Assembly: GCA_963754335.1 (NCBI GenBank)
Contig: CAVWFQ010000010.1
Coordinates: forward strand, 1,178,001 to 1,242,000
Source: JBBSDP01 sp963754335
GTDB lineage: Bacteria; Planctomycetota; Phycisphaerae; Tepidisphaerales; Tepidisphaeraceae
Direction of reading: 5' to 3'
Length of the DNA stretch: 64,000 nt
Shown: piece after piece, positions 55,195 through 64,000 of the stretch
Layout of the letters: each line of letters begins with the position of its first letter
Position numbering within the stretch: position 1 is the stretch's first letter
Notes under the pieces: generated by a model
What the model saw: only the letters and a program-made list of their open reading frames with translations
What the model was told of the DNA's origin: nothing
Databases searched by the model: none
Made by a program: the position numbers and the translations under genes

Positions 55195-55914
55195 TTAATC
55201 CAGCACGCCCATTGTAATCAGAACCGCCTGCTGGCGGGCGTCGACCATGCCGCGGAGTTCGTCCTGCGATTTTTCCAATTCGGCTTTTGCCATCGCGCGG
55301 GCCTGATGCAGCGCCTCAATCTTAGCCTTGATCTCGTCGGGTTTGGCGTTGGTGTCGAGGGCATCGGAGAGATCGTCGAGCTTGTCCTGGATGTCGGAAC
55401 GATGAGGGCCGTTGGGGCCCGGACCGGGCCCATGCTCGTCAGGATGTGAGTCGTTGTGGGGTCTATGTTCCGCGAAGCCGGCGAGCGGCGGAGCGTGCGC
55501 AGGGCGCGTTGTTGCAGACGCATGAGTGGGAGGCGCTTTCGGAGCAGGTCCCTCGGGTGGCGCGTCGTCATCGGGACCGGGTCCGCCGGGCGGCCCGTGA
55601 TCATCCGGGCCTCCGGGGCCGAACCCTCCTCCGGGCGGCGGGCCGCCGGGACCGCCCATCATCCCTCCCATTCCCCCTGAACCCGAAACGTCATGGCGGA
55701 GTTCCTGGATCCTGCGGATTTTCGGCTGAAGCAAAGTCCATTGTTCGTCGCTGGTGTTGAGGGCGTCCTTCACTTCCTCCATGCGTGGTCCGCCAAAGCC
55801 GGGATGGTCGGGCGGTCCGCCGCCAGGCCCGCCACCCGGCGGTCGTTGGCCAAAGGCCGGGGCCGCAGCCAGGGGAATGGCGATTAAAGCAAAAAATGCG
55901 CGAGCAAAATTCAT
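55195..55914 (-). CDS. Secreted Gly/Pro-rich protein, Spy-like ends
   Basis: The 239-residue product has a signal peptide (cleavage near AAPAFGQ), a low-complexity Gly/Pro/His/Asp middle, and helical parts at either side (MEEVKDALNTSDEQWTLLQP and LDDLSDALDTNAKPDEIKAK) resembling the LTxxQ-type repeats of CpxP/Spy-like periplasmic chaperones. It is a common type of uncharacterised secreted planctomycete protein. Confidence 0.75.
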   Translation of the reverse strand: MNFARAFFALIAIPLAAAPAFGQRPPGGGPGGGPPDHPGFGGPRMEEVKDALNTSDEQWTLLQPKIRRIQELRHDVSGSGGMGGMMGGPGGPPPGGGFGPGGPDDHGPPGGPGPDDDAPPEGPAPKAPPTHASATTRPAHAPPLAGFAEHRPHNDSHPDEHGPGPGPNGPHRSDIQDKLDDLSDALDTNAKPDEIKAKIEALHQARAMAKAELEKSQDELRGMVDARQQAVLITMGVLD

Positions 55915-56034
55915 GCGTCTCCTGTTGATCGTTCGGACTCAAATCCGGCGAGAAATCTGACCTCGCCCGGAAATAGAGTTGCGCAATGAGATAGGCAACC
56001 GCCTCGAAAAAGTCACGAACAACTGGGCATCCAG

Positions 56035-57479
56035 TCACTGGGAATCATCTCTCAAAGTGCCCGCGACGGCGGAGACCGGCGGATCAATTTCGGCATGCGG
56101 ATGAGGCCGCTTCGCAGCGCCTTGAACCCCGCGCACCGCCCGTTCCAGTTCCGGGGTCATGACCAATTTCGGGCGCGCGGCTCGCGTCATGTCGATCGCG
56201 TCCAAAACCGTCAATGCTTTCCCCGATGACAGAAGCCACGCAGCGCCGACGCAGGTGCTCCTGGAATAACCCCACCCGCAATGAACATAGACCGTCCCGC
56301 GAACGATGTGCTCCGCGATAAAACTGGTCGCTTGTGTGAGTTGTTCGTTTGTTGGGGACGTGAAGTCCAAGAGGGGAATGTTGCGATAAGCGACACGACG
56401 CAACGGTGATGCCTCGCTCCATTCGGCGGTCAAGTCGAGGACGGCGCATAGCCCCCGATCGACCAACGCCTGGGCTTCGGCGTTGTTCAATTTTCGACCG
56501 ACGAGCAACCCGGGAATGATTTCTCCAAACGGCACATCGCGCTGGCGGTGGATCAGCCATGCGCACCAGATCCCCGATAAATACGGTCCGAGCACGATGC
56601 GGACCGAGATCGGCAGCCGGCCCGCGCGCTTACCGAAGACAGCCGCGCCAGCGCCGCAGTATGCCCAGGCGATGATTGCCAGCGACACGCCAGGCCACAG
56701 CAGCAGTAAACCCCATGGACGCGAAAGAAGAGCCGTCGCAAAAAGTACAATCGCTCCCAGGCCATAGCGCCGGGCCAGGACGGAGTTTCGGGCGCGGCTC
56801 TGCGTGCCATCTTCGGCAAACGACTCGCCGGGAAAAGCATGCAGGCAGACCAGGCCGAGGAACAAACCGGTCAATACGTCGACGAGTTGATGCTGGTAAG
56901 TCAGCAGCGCCGAGAGGCCGATCAGGATAAACCACGTCTGGAGACACCGCCGGACGACTCCTTCTGCGCGCGGAACGTAAATCACCCAGAGCAGACAAAT
57001 CAGCGCGATGTGCAATGACGGAACGAGGTTGAACGGGCGGTCGAATCCATACAAGAACTTGAAAATCGGCGCGAGCATTCCCGTCGGTTCGGGCCGAACG
57101 AATAACATCCGCATGGGAAGGATCAGGAAACAGGCACCGGCGACCGTGATAGCCATGATGATCCGGGCGGCGTGGGTCCTTCTTTCGGATGCGCCCGCAC
57201 ACAGAAACGGCGCAAAAAGAAGAAAAGGTCGATCGACATGTACGGAAGGATCATCGGCGGAACGAACGGAATAAATCGCTCCCAGGCGAAGCCGACCTGC
57301 CCGATATCCGGGCGCCCGGCAGTGATCGCATTGCAGGTTGCGTATACGGCAAAAAAATAAATCGAAAGGAAAATTCCCCAGGCGAGCGACGAAAGCAGGT
57401 AGCCCCGCTTTGATGCATCGGGCCCGGTCGAGGTGAGATATCCGGTTTTCGGGATCATCGCGTCTCTAATCACGGTCAT
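56035..57479 (-). pseudogene. PAP2-like membrane domain fused to dual-specificity phosphatase (YnbD-like), frameshifted
   Basis: The first part (57479-57123 frame) has membrane helices (SLAWGIFLSIYFFAVYATCN, PYMSIDLFFFLRRFC); near 57180 the frame shifts and continues FLYGFDRPFNLVPSLHIALI, a PAP2-type SLH motif, more helices, and a C-terminal phosphatase with VHCGWGYSRS (Cys-X5-Arg). This is the E. coli YnbD architecture. A one-base correction restores about 480 residues. Its start overlaps the upstream hydrolase/methyltransferase stop by 4 bases. Confidence 0.8.
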
Positions 57480-59311
57480 GCGCCGTCCGCGATCTTTCGC
57501 GCAATCGAGACGGTGAAGATGCCGAAGGGATCAATTTTCATGTCAATCTTTTCGAACCCATTCGCCCGCACCAGTTGATCCATCTCCGCCTGCGCACGGC
57601 GGCGCATCACCCACGGCTTGCCGTCGCGAAAGACCAGAACCCGGGCGATCATTTCAACCTGCGGATGCCACGGCTGATTGGTGTAAATCAAATAGTCACC
57701 GGTCGTCAGAATCTGGCTCAGTCCGGAGAGCGACCGATTCACCGGCTCGTTGTCGGGAAACAATTCATACAGGCCGGACACGATGGCAATATTCGGACGA
57801 GGTTGCACTTGTGCCAGCGAGGCTGGATCAAAAGCGTCGCCTAAGGCAAAGGTCGCGTTTTCGAGGCCCATCTCAGCCGCGAGTTGGCGCCCCGCTTCCA
57901 GGTCCTGCGAACTTCGATCTCGAAGCACCGCCGAGATGTACGGGTTCGAGGGATCGTCCCGAAGTTTCTGGAGAACATCCAAAACGCAGCGGCCGGGTCC
58001 GGCGGCGATGTCGAGAATCCGCGCCTCCCGTGCGGACCTACTTACGGCGCGGATCGTTTGCTCGATTGCTTCGCTGAGATTCATTTTGCGAATGCGGATC
58101 CCCCGCCAGCCGATCGCGTTGAGATAGAACCGGTCGACGAGCCTTCCCAGCGGCGTAAAGCCGCGCGGGCTATTCTCGTAAACGTAATCGAGTGTTTGGC
58201 CGGAGTTGAAACCGGTCTCCCATCCGAGGCGGATTCCGTCGCTCACGCTGGCTAGCATTTTCAATCCGATCTTCTGAATGCCAAACGCAAGGCCGCGCGG
58301 GCATGCCAGCGACAGCGGCCTGCTGAGCCGATCGAATTCCTCTTTTGTGTGACCCGTCTTGTCGGCGTCGAGCAAGCATGTCGGTTCCGCACGTTCGCGA
58401 AATGCCTGTCCGATGAATTCACGCACCGCCGCGGCAACACGATGGCGATCCACCTCGTGAAAAATGGCGTGGTAATCGCCCGGATGGAGGTGCATCTGTT
58501 TGCAAGCGGACCCAAGCCGTTCGAAAAACCGCGCCTGAGCCGAGTTTTTCACGACCCAGTCTTTTCCGGCGGATAGCAGGAGCGTCGGCAACGTGATCGC
58601 CGCGGCGTCTTCCATGATCCGAGTCGAGGTGTCGTGAACGTCAAGAAGGATATTGACCGCGATCGACCGGGAAATCAGCCGGTCGGCGTCATAACTTCGC
58701 CCTTCGCTCGCATCGTGCGTCAGCATCCGGGACTTCACGTAACTTTTAATAAACGACTTGCGCCGAATCTTTTGCAGGAGCCTCAGTCCGGGAATTGCCA
58801 GGGGAACATAAAGCTTGATTCGCAGGGCAGGCGTGGCGAGCACCATCGCGCGGATCGGGGGCGCATAGTCGTGAACCCATGCGCTTACCAGGACCGCCGC
58901 CACGCTGTGGCCGAGAAGGACCATGTTTTCGATCGGCAGATCGTATGTTGTCGAAATGTGCCCAACGAATTCGTCGAGATCCTTGACCACCTCCGCGACG
59001 CTCCGGGCATATCCGCATTCGCCATCGGATTGGCCGTGGCCCCGTTGGTCCCAGGCAAAGATATGAAAATCAGGGAGGCCGAGGACCTCGACAAACTCCG
59101 CAAATCGCCCCGAATGCTCGTGGCCACGATGAAAGAGCAGGAGCGCCTTTTTCGATTCCGAGACGGGCCGCCAATACCGGTAGATCAGTTTCGCTCCGTC
59201 GCGGACTGACAGTGTGCAAATAGCGACAGGCCGGCTGGTTTCGGAAACCTGCGGGGTATCGGTGGCAATCATCATCGGCCTTGGTTCATGATCGGTTTTG
59301 AGTGTGGTCAT
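57476..59311 (-). CDS. Bifunctional alpha/beta hydrolase / SAM methyltransferase (YnbC-like)
   Basis: The 611-residue product has an N-terminal monoacylglycerol-lipase-type hydrolase (WDQRGHGQSDGECGYARS, nucleophile in LLGHSVAAVL, His in GDYHAIFHEV) to about residue 310, and a C-terminal class I methyltransferase (ILDIAAGPGRCVLDVLQKL for SAM binding). The same fusion is E. coli YnbC. It is the fourth gene of the ynb-like operon and its stop overlaps the phosphatase gene start. Confidence 0.88.
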   Translation of the reverse strand: MTTLKTDHEPRPMMIATDTPQVSETSRPVAICTLSVRDGAKLIYRYWRPVSESKKALLLFHRGHEHSGRFAEFVEVLGLPDFHIFAWDQRGHGQSDGECGYARSVAEVVKDLDEFVGHISTTYDLPIENMVLLGHSVAAVLVSAWVHDYAPPIRAMVLATPALRIKLYVPLAIPGLRLLQKIRRKSFIKSYVKSRMLTHDASEGRSYDADRLISRSIAVNILLDVHDTSTRIMEDAAAITLPTLLLSAGKDWVVKNSAQARFFERLGSACKQMHLHPGDYHAIFHEVDRHRVAAAVREFIGQAFRERAEPTCLLDADKTGHTKEEFDRLSRPLSLACPRGLAFGIQKIGLKMLASVSDGIRLGWETGFNSGQTLDYVYENSPRGFTPLGRLVDRFYLNAIGWRGIRIRKMNLSEAIEQTIRAVSRSAREARILDIAAGPGRCVLDVLQKLRDDPSNPYISAVLRDRSSQDLEAGRQLAAEMGLENATFALGDAFDPASLAQVQPRPNIAIVSGLYELFPDNEPVNRSLSGLSQILTTGDYLIYTNQPWHPQVEMIARVLVFRDGKPWVMRRRAQAEMDQLVRANGFEKIDMKIDPFGIFTVSIARKIADGA

Positions 59312-59426
59312 GGCACGGGGTCATGACAATCGGCGTGCCGCGGCCATTTTCCATCCGACCCCGTTTGAATTGATTCATCCGCGGCCAATCGTTGCCACGC
59401 GCGCATTTTGCGAATGAGTCTGGACA

Positions 59427-60114
59427 TTAATTGACAGGCGCACCGACGCCCAATTTCGGTGTCCGATTGACATTGGACACTTCGGCCCCGGCCGAAAGTG
59501 CCACAACCGCCTCTCGAAGATCGGCACAGATTTTCTGCCCGGCCTCCTTATTTGACGGGTGATTCGGATAGAAACGCGGCTCGCCAAGTGTCAGTGTGAT
59601 GCGATTCGGACGCGGCAGCCAACTCCCTTTGGGCAGCCCGGCGCGTGCCCGCCAAATGACATGGCAAGACCGGGACGTCCGAACCGGCGACAAGCATTCC
59701 AACACCCGGCTTGAAAGTCGATATGCGGCCGTCGGTCGAACGCGTGCCTTCCGGAAATACGATCAGGATATTGCCGCGCCCGGCGAGGAGCTGACGGCAA
59801 ACCGCCAGGCTCTCTCGCGTATGAGTCTCGCGATGAAACGGCAGGGCATTGACCACCAGCACCGACAGCGCGATGCGGGGAATACTCTCGAAAAAATAAT
59901 CTGCCGCCGCGGCGGGAAACGCCCGGTGAAGCCGCCGAAGCGGCACGGCGGAAAGGAGACACAACGCGTCGAGATGGCTCGCATGATTGGCAACCAGGAC
60001 GCACGACCGGTCGGCCGGCAGATTTTCCGAGCCGATGATCCGCAAACGGTGATAGACGCGCAGCCACAGTCGCAACGCAACCGCGGAGATCGACCGCACG
60101 CCATAGCTCAGCAT
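59427..60114 (-). pseudogene. PlsC-type acyltransferase, frameshifted
   Basis: The frame has NHASHLDALCLL (NHx4D motif) and IVFPEGTRSTDGRISTFKPG, the two catalytic/binding blocks of 1-acylglycerol-phosphate acyltransferases. Near 59645 the frame shifts: LPCHLAG continues in the next frame as RAGLPKGSWLPRPNRITLTL to a stop at 59427. A short in-phase-like opening from ATG 60197 (MNDWQYDLISDLNQPLLERC) may be the true N-terminus after another one-base shift. Part of the ynb-like lipid operon. Confidence 0.78.
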
Positions 60115-60232
60115 GTCCGGCTCGCGCGGAAATCGGCGCAGCGCTCCAGCAGCGGCTGGTTCAGGTCGGAGATGAGATCGTATTGCCAGTCGTTCATCGC
60201 TTATCCTGTAGTGCCACCGCGCTCGGCACGGT

Positions 60233-61180
60233 TCAGAGGCCGTGGAAGAATTTTACCATGTGCAGGAAAAGAGGCGCGGTAAAGATCAAACTGTCGATGC
60301 GGTCCAGAATACCGCCATGGCCTGGAATTCCCGATCCCATATCCTTAATGCCGATGTCACGCTTGATCAGGCTGACGCTCAAATCCCCGATCTGACCTCC
60401 CACGCCGACAATCAAGCCGGTCAGCAACAACTCCGGTGGGGAAAAATGCGGGAACGAAAACCAGAGGGCCCACGGCAGCAGCATCGAAACAGCCATCGCC
60501 CCGATCGCCCCGCCCCACGTCTTGCGGGGACTGATATTGCTTCGAAGCGGCCGGCGTCCGAAGAGCCGACCGAACGTGAAGGCGGCCACGTCATTCAGTT
60601 CCGTCGCAAAGATGATGAACAGAAGATAGCCGTACGGATATTGCGTATCGGCGAGAAACGCGAGATGGCCGAACATCCAGCCGATGTAGATGAAACCCGT
60701 GATGGCCAGCGCAATCTCCTGCAATTGGCCGCGCCACTGGTTACGAAAGATCGGGATGAGGACCAGGAGATTGATCAGGTAGACCGGCAGCGCAGCGAAG
60801 AGGTTGAACCAACCGGGTCTTCCGGAACTGGGGTTTGCCGTCCAGGCGGTCCACCCCACCGCGACCATCCCCAGGTAAACCGCGCCAGTCATCCACCAGT
60901 CGCGATACAATCCCGAAGCTCGGGCAAACTCCTTAAACGCGAAGATCAGAACCAGCGTGATTCCAAGAATGACGGCCCAGCGACCGAGGAATACAGTGAT
61001 GGCGATCATCGGAATCATGATCAGCCACCCTTTGTAGGTGACCCAGACCGAACGCATCTCTTTTCCGAGTACCTTTTGCAGGAAGCCGATCACTCCGCCG
61101 GCCAAAACCAGGAGGGTCAGCACCAGCACGAGATAAGTGCAAAAGACGTGGCTGTGCAGTGCGGCGGCCGGTGACATCAT
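60233..61180 (-). CDS. Phosphatidate cytidylyltransferase-like (CdsA family, YnbB-like)
   Basis: The 315-residue product has about eight membrane helices and the CdsA signature near the C-terminus (SNISPRKTWGGAIGAM and GGQIGDLSVSLIKRDIGIKD, then GHGGILDRIDSLIFTAPLF). It makes CDP-diacylglycerol. The start overlaps the stop of the CDP-alcohol phosphotransferase gene (ATGATGA), so a start at 61177 is also possible. Corresponds to ynbB. Confidence 0.9.
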   Translation of the reverse strand: MMSPAAALHSHVFCTYLVLVLTLLVLAGGVIGFLQKVLGKEMRSVWVTYKGWLIMIPMIAITVFLGRWAVILGITLVLIFAFKEFARASGLYRDWWMTGAVYLGMVAVGWTAWTANPSSGRPGWFNLFAALPVYLINLLVLIPIFRNQWRGQLQEIALAITGFIYIGWMFGHLAFLADTQYPYGYLLFIIFATELNDVAAFTFGRLFGRRPLRSNISPRKTWGGAIGAMAVSMLLPWALWFSFPHFSPPELLLTGLIVGVGGQIGDLSVSLIKRDIGIKDMGSGIPGHGGILDRIDSLIFTAPLFLHMVKFFHGL

Positions 61181-61851
61181 TCCCCCACGATTCGATTCGT
61201 CTTCTCTTTCAACGCTCGCAAGGTCGCGGCAAGGCGAATCCAGATGGTCTGCATACAGCCGAGGATAATCACCAGACAGGTGTAGTCGAGCACGCTCAGC
61301 CCCGCGAATTCGAATCGTCGGTGATGGAATTCGATGAACGCAAAGGTAATCCACGCCCCTGCATGAAGCGTGACCATGCGCCACGGCTTGGACATCCACC
61401 CGCCGAATTCGCGCCGGCCGGCGATCGCCTGGCCCAATGTTCCTATATAGGCCGTGCTCAGTGCCATGATCGCGGCCCAGTAACCGCTGGCCGGATACGC
61501 AAGGCCGCTGTGGGCGACGCCGGCAAAAATCAACAAATCTGAGATTCGATCGGGGAGATCGTTGACGATTTCGCCGCGCGGGCTGGCTTTCCCGGAGCCG
61601 AGCGCCACCATGCCGTCGAGCATGTTGAACCAGAGCCGGAGGTAGCAAAGCATCGGTCCGACCAGGAGCAGAATGGGGAAAGCCCTGGCCCGCCAGAAGC
61701 AAATGCCGGCGGCCGCGGAGGCGACGATCGATAAATAGGAGATCAGGTCAGGATGTACTCCGGCGCGAACGCACCATCGCACCGCCAGCGAGGCGGTCCG
61801 CCTGAAGGGGTTGGCGATCGGCCGCCGGGAGTTCGGTTCGTATGCAGCCAT
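61177..61851 (-). CDS. CDP-alcohol phosphatidyltransferase family protein (YnbA-like)
   Basis: The 224-residue product has six hydrophobic segments and a variant CDP-alcohol motif: NMLDGMVA, then PRGEIVNDLPDRISD. In the classical motif the first Asp (here Asn) and the Arg after Ala are present; here they differ, with a longer spacing before the G...D...D part. E. coli YnbA is a divergent member of the same kind. It would join an alcohol head group to CDP-diacylglycerol made by the next gene. The ATG at 61851 was chosen for length. Confidence 0.82.
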   Translation of the reverse strand: MAAYEPNSRRPIANPFRRTASLAVRWCVRAGVHPDLISYLSIVASAAAGICFWRARAFPILLLVGPMLCYLRLWFNMLDGMVALGSGKASPRGEIVNDLPDRISDLLIFAGVAHSGLAYPASGYWAAIMALSTAYIGTLGQAIAGRREFGGWMSKPWRMVTLHAGAWITFAFIEFHHRRFEFAGLSVLDYTCLVIILGCMQTIWIRLAATLRALKEKTNRIVGE

Positions 61852-61913
61852 GTTTCGCGCCGTGAGCGTGATTGCCAATTGATGTGGAAAACACCAGTCG
61901 AAGATGAGGACGA

Positions 61914-62363
61914 TCAATCCGGCGCCGTTCGCAAGGCCCGAGGTGGGTTGAGGCGTAGCTGTTCTTGCATATTTCTCCGGCGGCGCCACTCCATCGCCCA
62001 TACCGCCGCGATCGTGAGCAGATCGCTGGCCACGTGGAAATTCCGAACTCCTTCATAAGCCGGTGCGACCAGGGTTGGTTCCAATCGATTGCGAGCGGCG
62101 TCGATTTCGGTGGTCGCCGCAAACGTGTCGATCGTTTGCATCACTGCGATCCGCTGCATTGTCACATCCCGGATGGCGCCGAGATTCTTGTAAGCGAAAA
62201 ACAGATAAAGCACGGTAACCAGAGCCGCGGTCAGGACGTCAGGGCGCTGGCGAAGCGACGAAAATGCCAACAGGCCGCCGATCACGATGACGTAAAGCGT
62301 CCAATACCATTGCAGAGCTGTCGATCGTTCGAAATAGAGTCGTATCAAATCGCCGTAGGTCAT
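61914..62363 (-). CDS. Small two-helix membrane protein
   Basis: The 149-residue product has a membrane pair (YWTLYVIVIGGLLAFSSL and LTAALVTVLYLFFAYKNL) and a soluble tail with FHVASDLLTIAAVWAMEWRR. It is the first gene of the ynb-like operon, 62 bases before the next. Function unknown. The start at 62363 was chosen because the upstream frame is not protein-like. Confidence 0.7.
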   Translation of the reverse strand: MTYGDLIRLYFERSTALQWYWTLYVIVIGGLLAFSSLRQRPDVLTAALVTVLYLFFAYKNLGAIRDVTMQRIAVMQTIDTFAATTEIDAARNRLEPTLVAPAYEGVRNFHVASDLLTIAAVWAMEWRRRRNMQEQLRLNPPRALRTAPD

Positions 62364-62630
62364 AAGTGACTTTCGCTTTTCGACAATCGCTCGCTCCGCC
62401 GCAAGAGCAAGACTCAAGCGTCTCACGAAGACTGCGGCCCTGCGGGCGGCGCCGCGAAACGGGAGTTTCGTTTGCGCTGCACGATCAACTTTCACCGTGG
62501 CGCTCCGTTTATATCACGTGTTCGGATTGGAAGTGGGTTCGTGCTAATTTTCACGGAGATCCGCGCGTTTCGCGCTTCAGCGAGCCAGACCGCTGGCCAC
62601 GTGCGGCATACAATGCAGTGAGGTATAGCG

Positions 62631-63503
62631 ATGGCGGTCGCTGAGCTCACTGATGTTCGTTGCCACTACGACATTCTTGGTAATGCCGAGCCACTTTTGC
62701 TGATTCATGGGCTCGGCGTGACGTGCCGGTCCTGGGAAGCCGTCGCGACGGAACTGGCGGGGGATTTTAGCCTGATTATGCCGGATAATCGTGGCGTCGG
62801 CCGCTCTCTGCCCAAGCGTCCGCCACGCACGTTAAGCGACCTTACTTCCGACCTGGTCGAGTTGCTGGATCATCTTCAGATTGAGCGGGCTCACGTGATG
62901 GGGATCTCGCTTGGCGGAATCATCGCACAGAAGCTGGCGATCGATCATCCGAGCCGGATCGATCGGCTGGCGCTCGTCTCCTGCACGCACGAGTTCACTC
63001 CTTACCTGAGGCGGATCATCGGGCTGCTGGGCCAGGTGCTGCGAAAATTTCCGGCGGAGATGTTCGCGCGAACATTCGAACTCCTGGGCGCTTCGCCGCA
63101 GTTCGTCGACGCCGATCCAGAGCGCTTCGAAAGTCGCATCCGAACCAAGTGCGGGCCGACCGTTTCCCGCGCGGCGCTCGGACGCCACTTGCGCTGCTTG
63201 TGTAGTGAAGAGGGTAAAGACAACCAGGGGCAGATCGCCGCCCCGACTCTGGTCATTGCCGGCGAATATGATGCCCTCATCCCCTGGTGCTACAGCCGGC
63301 ACATGGCTTGCAGCATTCCGAACAGTCGCTTCGTGCTGGTGCGAAATGCGGGACATAACCCACTGGCCGAATGCCCCGAACGCGTGATCCCGACGATTAC
63401 GCAATTTCTGAAGCCGAAACAAATCGGAATGGAAGATCCGGGTCACGGCGCCAATGGGAATGGCGTGAAAGGTCCCGACGAGCCCGAGACGGAATATCTG
63501 TGA
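62631..63503 (+). CDS. Alpha/beta hydrolase
   Basis: The 290-residue product has LLLIHGLGVTCRSWEAVATE, the nucleophile elbow MGISLGGIIAQ, an Asp in IAGEYDALIPW and the His in RNAGHNPLAECP. It is likely an esterase, lipase or acyl-ester hydrolase. The acyl-CoA synthetase gene begins 9 bases after its stop, so the pair may release and activate an acid. Confidence 0.88.
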   Translation: MAVAELTDVRCHYDILGNAEPLLLIHGLGVTCRSWEAVATELAGDFSLIMPDNRGVGRSLPKRPPRTLSDLTSDLVELLDHLQIERAHVMGISLGGIIAQKLAIDHPSRIDRLALVSCTHEFTPYLRRIIGLLGQVLRKFPAEMFARTFELLGASPQFVDADPERFESRIRTKCGPTVSRAALGRHLRCLCSEEGKDNQGQIAAPTLVIAGEYDALIPWCYSRHMACSIPNSRFVLVRNAGHNPLAECPERVIPTITQFLKPKQIGMEDPGHGANGNGVKGPDEPETEYL

Positions 63504-63512
63504 GGAATTTTC

Positions 63513-64000
63513 ATGGTCAGCCCGATCGAAACAGCGCGGAAGTGGTGGAAAGGTGGAAACGAAGTCTTCGTACAACGTTTCCGGCCGGCGCCCAGTCCCC
63601 GGTTGGCTGAAATCGTTGATCCGCCATGGTTGGCGACGATCGACCGGGCCGGTGTGCCGCGGACGCTCGTCTATCCTTCGACGACCCTCGGTCGATTGCT
63701 CGATGAAACCGCCGAGCGGTTCGCCGAGGCAACCGCGCTCGTTTATCAGGGGCGGCAATGGACTTACCAGGAGCTGCGGCGGGAAGTGAATCGCCTGGCC
63801 GGCGGGCTCGCGCATCGCGGGGTGCGACGCGGCGACCGTGTACTGATCGCCCTTCCCAATTGTCCTGAATTCATTCTTAGCTTTTTCGCCGTGCAGAAAC
63901 TGGGCGCGGTGGTGGTCAATGTCGGCCCGCTGATGGGGGTCGACGACCTGGCGCGGGTGATGTCGCTCACCACGCCACGCGTGGTGATCGCCCTCGATCT
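63513..64000 (+). CDS. AMP-binding acyl-CoA synthetase, N-terminal part
   Basis: The frame is open to the window end. The 162 residues seen (LGRLLDETAERFAEATALVY, WTYQELRREVNRLAGGLAHR and GDRVLIALPNCPEFILSFFA) are the N-terminal half of an ANL-family adenylating enzyme such as a long-chain acyl-CoA synthetase. GAGGAA overlapping the previous stop precedes the ATG, so it is coupled to the hydrolase. Substrate cannot be judged from this part. Confidence 0.88.
   Translation, partial: MVSPIETARKWWKGGNEVFVQRFRPAPSPRLAEIVDPPWLATIDRAGVPRTLVYPSTTLGRLLDETAERFAEATALVYQGRQWTYQELRREVNRLAGGLAHRGVRRGDRVLIALPNCPEFILSFFAVQKLGAVVVNVGPLMGVDDLARVMSLTTPRVVIALD

Noticed and set aside
55446..55760. Plus-strand frame opposite the Gly/Pro-rich protein
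   Set aside because: Arises from low-complexity codons on the other strand.

Overview
The window is about 64 kb of GC-rich bacterial chromosome. Several things suggest a planctomycete, probably the Phycisphaerae side: short palindromic repeat families scattered between genes, two exported-looking oxidoreductases with twin-arginine leaders (a Gfo/Idh/MocA protein and an intradiol dioxygenase), small secreted or lipoprotein ORFs of unknown function, a TPR protein with a glycosyltransferase-like C-terminus, and a tyrosine recombinase resembling planctomycete integrases. This placement is inference from gene content; there is no rRNA here to test it.

Layout. 1-8.5 kb: end of a VanZ-like gene, an L-2-hydroxyglutarate oxidase, a REP-type transposase (RAYT) inside its own repeats beside a vitamin K epoxide reductase fragment, two paralogous lipoproteins, an ActP/YjcH-like acetate transporter pair and ribosomal protein bL28. 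8.5-25 kb: a MITE-like palindromic element, glycogen phosphorylase, a KaiC-like ATPase coupled to a hybrid histidine kinase, a secreted beta-propeller, an esterase, a TPR/glycosyltransferase gene, an oxidoreductase, YbaB, a cupin, RsmE and an aldo/keto reductase. 25.1-29.0 kb: tRNA-Pro(CGG) with a decaying integrative island bounded by 44-bp direct repeats of the tRNA 3' half; its clearest cargo is a two-gene HExxH metallopeptidase module. 29-34.2 kb: IS1634-like and IS66 remnants, a fatty acid desaturase and a truncated yebC. 34.2-46 kb: a dihydrofolate-reductase-like protein, DUF72, a ThiF/MoeB enzyme with a rhodanese, a glycogen-debranching-type enzyme, small accessory proteins (two DUF2750 copies, a zeta-toxin-like pair) and a PfpI/DJ-1 protein. 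46-52.5 kb: a secreted GH2-like hydrolase with a mutarotase-fold/propeller partner, and an acyltransferase-3. 52.5-56 kb: trpF, DUF3303, a possible 25-residue ORF with its own terminator, an intradiol dioxygenase and a Gly/Pro-rich secreted protein. 56-62.4 kb: a tightly overlapping lipid operon matching E. coli ynbABCD in content, plus a PlsC-type acyltransferase and a small membrane protein. 62.6 kb to the end: an alpha/beta hydrolase followed by an acyl-CoA synthetase cut by the window edge.

Two themes run through the window. First, at least five dispersed repeat families lie between genes, and in one case inside a reading frame. Second, a dozen or so otherwise well-conserved genes are broken by single-base frameshifts (TPR gene, debranching enzyme, DUF2750, PfpI, mutarotase/propeller, acyltransferase-3, PAP2/DSP, PlsC, IS66 TnpC and others). 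So many clean one-base breaks next to intact long genes look more like residual indel errors in a draft assembly than decay, except inside the tRNA island and the IS-rich stretch, where decay is more likely.
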